A DNA stretch of 37,889 nucleotides, taken from Lachnospiraceae bacterium. Lineage in GTDB: Bacteria; Bacillota; Clostridia; Lachnospirales; Lachnospiraceae. The position numbers and the translations under genes were made by a program. Under the pieces are notes generated by a model. The model saw only the letters and a program-made list of their open reading frames with translations. It did not search any database and was not told the origin of the DNA. Below are positions 33,923 through 37,889 of the stretch, piece after piece. Position 1 is the stretch's first letter; every line of letters begins with the position of its first letter. Where the stretch lies: the NCBI GenBank assembly GCA_016290615.1, contig JAEEUS010000017.1, forward strand, positions 1 through 37,889, read 5' to 3'.

Positions 33923-34705
33923 ATGACTATTCTAGATGAGATCGCTGCATATGCAAGGATCAGAGTTAACGAAGCAAAGACAAAAGCATCAACAGAACAA
34001 CTGAAAGAAAAAGCTTACGCAATGCCAAAGGGAGACTTTGAGTTTGAAAAGGCACTTAAAAAAGAAGGTCTTTCATTTATCTGCGAATGCAAGAAGGCTT
34101 CTCCTTCAAAGGGTATAATAGCTGAGAACTTCCCTTACCTTGATATAGCAAAGCAGTATGAAGAGGCCGGAGCCGACTGCATATCGGTCCTTACAGAGCC
34201 CAGGTGGTTTTTAGGTAGCCTTGATTATCTTAAGGAGATCGCAGCAAACGTAAGCATCCCCGTTTTAAGGAAGGACTTTACGATCGATGAATATATGATC
34301 TATGAAGCAAAGATAAACGGTGCCAGTGCAGTGCTTTTGATCGTTTCACTGCTTTCAGAAGATCAGATAAGAGATTATCTTAAGATCTGCGATGATCTGG
34401 GAATCAGTGCCATAGTCGAGACTCATGACGAGGATGAAGCAAAGACTGCGATAAACGCAGGAGCACGTATCATAGGAGTAAACAACAGAAACTTAAAAGA
34501 CTTTTCAGTTGATAACTCCCTTGCGGCCGGCTTAAGGAAAAACGTACCGGATGATATAATCTTTGTTTCGGAGAGCGGAATAAAGGACGGAAACGATACA
34601 AGGCTTGCATATGAATCGGGTGCGGATGCTGTTCTTGTCGGAGAGACTCTGATGCGTGCTGATGACAAGAATGCGATGCTTAAGTCACTTAAGGAGATGC
34701 GCTGA
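33923..34705 (+). CDS. trpC: Indole-3-glycerol-phosphate synthase
   Basis: A 260-aa TIM-barrel enzyme that closes the indole ring. Visible are ICECKKASPSKGII (catalytic Lys), VLRKDFTIDEYMIYEAK (catalytic Lys), GVNNRNLKDF, and VSESGIKDG near the end. Eight bases after trpD; its stop shares one base with the trpF start (TGATG). Separate from trpF, unlike the E. coli fusion. Confidence 0.96.
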   Translation: MTILDEIAAYARIRVNEAKTKASTEQLKEKAYAMPKGDFEFEKALKKEGLSFICECKKASPSKGIIAENFPYLDIAKQYEEAGADCISVLTEPRWFLGSLDYLKEIAANVSIPVLRKDFTIDEYMIYEAKINGASAVLLIVSLLSEDQIRDYLKICDDLGISAIVETHDEDEAKTAINAGARIIGVNNRNLKDFSVDNSLAAGLRKNVPDDIIFVSESGIKDGNDTRLAYESGADAVLVGETLMRADDKNAMLKSLKEMR

Positions 34706-35316
34706 TGACAAAGATCAAATTCTGCGGACTCATGAGTGAGAATGATATAGCCTACGCAAACGAGATAAAACCCGACTACATCGGATTCGTATTTGCAAAA
34801 AAAAGTAAAAGATACATTGAACCTGATCATGCAAAGCATTTAAAATCTCTTTTGGATGATAAGATATTAGCCGTCGGTGTATTTGTTGATGAGGATATTG
34901 ATACCGTAGCCAAGTATCTTAACGAAGGCATAATAGATATCGCCCAGCTTCACGGCAGTGAAGATGACGGATATATTGAAAGGCTAAAAAATCTAACAAA
35001 TAAACCTGTCATAAAAGCATTTAAGATACGCTCAAAGGATGATGCAATAAATGCACAGCATTCAAAGGCAGACCACATACTGCTTGATGCGGGTGCGGGT
35101 GACGGGTTAACATTTGACTGGTCATATCTAAAGGATATAAAAAGAGATTACTTTTTGGCCGGCGGGCTTGATGTAACAAATGTAGCCAGAGCGATCAAAC
35201 TTGATCCCTATGCCGTTGATGTGAGCTCAGGCATAGAGACAGACGGCAAAAAGGATAAGGAAAAGATGAAAGCGTTTGCAGCAAACGTAAGAAACGGGAG
35301 GAAGACAAATGTCTGA
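34705..35316 (+). CDS. trpF: Phosphoribosylanthranilate isomerase
   Basis: A 203-aa TIM-barrel isomerase. The N-terminal [13 protein letters not shown] holds the catalytic Cys (C7), and the [16 protein letters not shown]-like region ([10 protein letters not shown]) holds the catalytic Asp. The phosphate-binding end [24 protein letters not shown] is typical. Overlaps trpC by one base and trpB by eight. Base composition is a little more AT-rich than the neighbours. Confidence 0.94.
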   Translation: MTKIKFCGLMSENDIAYANEIKPDYIGFVFAKKSKRYIEPDHAKHLKSLLDDKILAVGVFVDEDIDTVAKYLNEGIIDIAQLHGSEDDGYIERLKNLTNKPVIKAFKIRSKDDAINAQHSKADHILLDAGAGDGLTFDWSYLKDIKRDYFLAGGLDVTNVARAIKLDPYAVDVSSGIETDGKKDKEKMKAFAANVRNGRKTNV

Positions 35317-36502
35317 TCAAAAAGGAAGATTCGGTATTCACGGAGGACAGTACATACCTGAAACACTCATGAATGCCGTAATAGAACTTGAAGAGGCCTA
35401 TAACAGATATAAGGATGACCCTGAGTTTAACAAAGAACTCAGCGACCTTTTTAATGATTATGCTGGCCGCCCCTCAAGACTCTACTATGCAAAGAAGATG
35501 ACCGAAGATCTTGGCGGAGCAAAGATCTATCTAAAGAGAGAGGATCTTAATCATACCGGTGCCCACAAGATAAATAACGTTTTAGGTCAGGCTCTTCTTG
35601 CAAAGAAGATGGGCAAGACAAGGCTCATAGCAGAGACAGGTGCGGGCCAGCACGGAGTTGCAACTGCAACTGCTGCGGCACTCATGGGCATGGAATGCGT
35701 TGTATTCATGGGTGAAGAGGATACAAAGAGACAGGCATTAAACGTATACAGGATGAGACTTCTCGGAGCAGAAGTAATACCTGTAACGAGCGGTACAGCA
35801 ACCCTAAAGGATGCCGTATCGGAAGCCATGAGAGAATGGACAAGAAGGATAAGCGATACACATTACTGCTTGGGTTCTGTAATGGGACCCCATCCCTTCC
35901 CTACGATAGTAAGAGACTTCCAGGCAGTCATCTCCAAGGAGATCAAGAGCCAGATACTTGAAAAGGAAGGAAGACTTCCCGATGTCGTTATGGCATGCGT
36001 AGGCGGCGGATCAAATGCGATCGGAACCTTCTATAACTTCATCGAGGATAAGGATGTGAGACTGATAGGCTGTGAGGCAGCAGGAAGAGGTGTCGATACA
36101 TTCGAGACAGCAGCTACCATAGCAACAGGAAAGCTCGGAATCTTCCACGGAATGAAGTCATACTTCTGTCAGGACAAGTTCGGACAGATCGCTCCCGTAT
36201 ACTCAATAAGCGCAGGACTCGATTATCCCGGTATCGGACCGGAACATGCCTACCTTCATGATTCAAAGAGAGCAGAATATGTTCCAGTAACAGACGAGGA
36301 AGCCGTATGCGCATTTGAATATCTTGCAAAGACGGAAGGCATAATCCCTGCGATAGAATCAGCCCATGCCATAGCTCATGCGATAAAGATCGCACCGACT
36401 ATGGACAAGGATAAGATAATAGTCATAACCGTTTCGGGAAGAGGCGACAAGGACTGTGCAGCCATCGCCCGCTACAGAGGGGAGGAAGGAATCCATGAGT
36501 AA
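35309..36502 (+). CDS. trpB: Tryptophan synthase beta chain
   Basis: A 397-aa PLP enzyme that joins indole with serine. PLP lysine K87 is in [10 protein letters not shown], and the catalytic Glu is in [16 protein letters not shown]. The glycine loop is [12 protein letters not shown], and the monovalent-cation and COMM-domain region [16 protein letters not shown] is present. It is of the standard TrpB1 type. The start overlaps trpF by eight bases and the end overlaps trpA by eight, so translation is coupled throughout. Confidence 0.97.
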   Translation: MSDQKGRFGIHGGQYIPETLMNAVIELEEAYNRYKDDPEFNKELSDLFNDYAGRPSRLYYAKKMTEDLGGAKIYLKREDLNHTGAHKINNVLGQALLAKKMGKTRLIAETGAGQHGVATATAAALMGMECVVFMGEEDTKRQALNVYRMRLLGAEVIPVTSGTATLKDAVSEAMREWTRRISDTHYCLGSVMGPHPFPTIVRDFQAVISKEIKSQILEKEGRLPDVVMACVGGGSNAIGTFYNFIEDKDVRLIGCEAAGRGVDTFETAATIATGKLGIFHGMKSYFCQDKFGQIAPVYSISAGLDYPGIGPEHAYLHDSKRAEYVPVTDEEAVCAFEYLAKTEGIIPAIESAHAIAHAIKIAPTMDKDKIIVITVSGRGDKDCAAIARYRGEEGIHE

Positions 36503-37265
36503 TATATACAAGGCATTTGAAAACAAAAAGGCATTCATACCTTTCATAACATGCGGAGATCCCGATCTTGAGACGACCGAAAAATGCGTAAGGGAGATGG
36601 TCAAAAACGGAGCATCGCTTATAGAGCTCGGTATCCCCTTTTCTGATCCCACAGCAGAAGGCCCCGTTATCCAGCAGGCAAATGTAAGAGCACTAAGCGG
36701 CGGTGTCACAACAGACAAGATATTTGATCTTGTTAAGAAGCTTAGAACTGATATAGATATACCAATGGTATTCATGACCTATGCAAACGTAGTATTCTCT
36801 TACGGCGCTGAGAGGTTTATGGAAAACTGCAAGAACACCGGCATAGACGGTATCATCCTTCCCGATCTTCCATACGAGGAAAAGGGCGAGTTTTCGGACA
36901 TTTGCCATAAATACGGAATAGATCTCATATCACTTATCGCACCTACAAGCGATGACAGGATAGCGATGATAGCTAAAGAGGCTGAAGGATTTCTTTACAT
37001 CGTATCAAGTCTTGGTGTAACCGGAACAAGAAGCGAGATAACAACAGACCTTGATTCCATCGTTGAAGTGGTAAGAGCAAACACCGACATTAAGTGCGCG
37101 ATAGGCTTTGGAATATCCACACCCGAACAGGCTAAAAAGATGGCAGATATATCTGACGGAGCCATCGTCGGATCAGCCATCATAAAGATCATAGAAAAGT
37201 ATGGAAAAGATGCCCCTGAAAAGGTCGGAGAATACGTAAAGAGCATCACTGATGCCCTAAAATAA
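36495..37265 (+). CDS. trpA: Tryptophan synthase alpha chain
   Basis: A 256-aa TIM-barrel subunit that splits indole-3-glycerol phosphate. The catalytic Glu and Asp are in [19 protein letters not shown], and the phosphate-binding [12 protein letters not shown] and [12 protein letters not shown] are present. Start 36495 has GGAGGAAGGA upstream and gives the usual [23 protein letters not shown]; the frame is open from 36456 but the extra residues overlap trpB without support. Last gene of the operon; no T-rich terminator directly follows. Confidence 0.96.
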   Translation: MSNIYKAFENKKAFIPFITCGDPDLETTEKCVREMVKNGASLIELGIPFSDPTAEGPVIQQANVRALSGGVTTDKIFDLVKKLRTDIDIPMVFMTYANVVFSYGAERFMENCKNTGIDGIILPDLPYEEKGEFSDICHKYGIDLISLIAPTSDDRIAMIAKEAEGFLYIVSSLGVTGTRSEITTDLDSIVEVVRANTDIKCAIGFGISTPEQAKKMADISDGAIVGSAIIKIIEKYGKDAPEKVGEYVKSITDALK

Positions 37266-37268
37266 TCC

Positions 37269-37297
37269 TTTACAGTAGATGCCTGATACTATACAAT
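37269..37297 (+). promoter_or_regulatory. Promoter of glnA
   Basis: TTTACA (37269-37274), 17-bp spacer, TACAAT (37292-37297). It starts four bases after the trpA stop. Confidence 0.6.
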
Positions 37298-37316
37298 TAA
37301 TTCGGAAATAAAATAT

Positions 37317-37365
37317 AGGCGTCAGGTACTTGCAAAGGGGCAGGGCTACCGACGCTTATTTTAAG
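37317..37365 (+). promoter_or_regulatory. Leader hairpin upstream of glnA with an AAAGGG hexaloop
   Basis: AGGCGTC pairs with GACGCTT, then GGTA with TACC, then CTTGC with GCAGG, capped by the six-base loop AAAGGG (37334-37339). A TTATTTT tail follows. The basal AGGCGTC matches the dapL and gdhA leaders. A hexaloop with A first and G fourth is the hallmark of RNA hairpins bound by ANTAR-domain antiterminators, but those act as pairs and only one is evident here. Confidence 0.5.
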
Positions 37366-37394
37366 TTGTGCATATGAATTTAGATGGAGGGAAT

Positions 37395-37889
37395 ATGAAT
37401 ACAAAGAAAGATATCATGAAGATCATCGAAGAGGAAGATGTTGAGTTTATCAGACTCCAGTTTACCGATGTCTGGGGAAACCTAAAGAACATCGCCGTAA
37501 CACCCGGTCAGATGAAGAAGGTTGTCGACAACATGTACTCTTTTGAGAGTTCGGCACTGTTCAATGATGTATATGAATATAATGAAGAAATATTCCTTCA
37601 TCCTGATCTTGATACATTTGTTATCCTGCCCTGGAGACCCCAGCAGGCAAAGGTAGGCAAGCTTACCTGTGATATCTGCTACGCTGACGGAACACTCTGC
37701 GACAAGAGCCCCAGGACGATACTTAAAAACGTAATAGCAAAGGCCGCACAGAAGGGATATACGGTAAAGGTAAGTCCCGAGTGCGAGTTCTTCCTTTTCC
37801 ATACGGATGAAAACGGAAATCCCACGACAATGACACACGAAAAGGCAGGCTACCTCGATGTAGGCCCTGTGGATTTTGGCGAGAACGCA
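37395..37889 (+). CDS. glnA: Glutamine synthetase (partial, 3' end outside window)
   Basis: The first 165 codons of a type I glutamine synthetase, which makes glutamine from glutamate, ammonia and ATP. The N-terminus reads MNTKKDIMKIIEEEDVEFIR, then LQFTDVWGNLKNIAV, and later SPECEFFLFHTDENG with the first metal-binding Glu residues. GGAGGG lies just before the ATG. It is controlled by its own promoter and hairpin leader, related to those of dapL and gdhA. Confidence 0.95.
   Translation, partial: MNTKKDIMKIIEEEDVEFIRLQFTDVWGNLKNIAVTPGQMKKVVDNMYSFESSALFNDVYEYNEEIFLHPDLDTFVILPWRPQQAKVGKLTCDICYADGTLCDKSPRTILKNVIAKAAQKGYTVKVSPECEFFLFHTDENGNPTTMTHEKAGYLDVGPVDFGENA

Overview
The window reads as a low-to-moderate GC Firmicute chromosome, most likely a clostridium of the Lachnospiraceae (Butyrivibrio-like). 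This is inferred from strong AGGAGG ribosome-binding sites, AGA-rich arginine codons, an LL-diaminopimelate aminotransferase lysine route, a LacI-type sensor fused to GGDEF, and tight amino-acid biosynthesis operons. No taxonomic search could be run.

Layout. (1) 1-2805: the 3' part of gltD, then dapL behind its own promoter and a long leader hairpin. (2) 2794-17992: a sulfur island. It runs nifS-iscU-lysR (CmbR-like), then an IS200/IS605 element inserted at the lysR stop codon. Next come three transcription units: metY-hydrolase, metQ-alcohol dehydrogenase-CMD protein, and mccB-mccA-metN-metI. A small minus-strand pair (MotA-like membrane protein and LuxR-type HTH) and a tRNA-Met-like sequence lie inside the island. 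(3) 18006-19539: gdhA with a leader resembling that of dapL. (4) 19610-26654: a PEBP lipoprotein, then an operator-controlled tetR-GNAT-GH32 group and a two-gene ABC exporter. (5) 26705-28606: a minus-strand sugar-sensor/GGDEF protein. (6) 28672-37265: aroF-trpE-trpG::pheA-trpD-trpC-trpF-trpB-trpA behind an aromatic leader peptide. (7) The 5' part of glnA.

The most interesting content is regulatory and too small for ordinary gene calling. Each of the three sulfur units begins with the same module. It consists of a tripartite box (xxATA-N9-TATCA-N4-CGATM) that matches, from memory, the CmbR/CysR CYS-box of streptococci; a weak promoter at an identical distance; and a 34-40 codon leader peptide packed with Cys and Met codons. 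A CCCGGG segment just after the Cys codons is complementary to the 5' arm of a GC-rich terminator, and the flanking bases covary among the three copies. This predicts two layers of control: LysR activation at initiation and cysteine-codon attenuation at elongation. The lysR gene next door is the obvious candidate activator.

The aromatic operon has a 39-codon leader peptide with 7 Phe, 2 Trp and 2 Tyr codons, and its stop-codon region can pair with the terminator 5' arm. The operon it controls contains a TrpG-prephenate dehydratase fusion, so one transcript and one polypeptide join the Trp and Phe branches. The dapL, gdhA and glnA leaders share an AGGCGT-based hairpin followed by a T-rich tract, suggesting a common nitrogen-related control.
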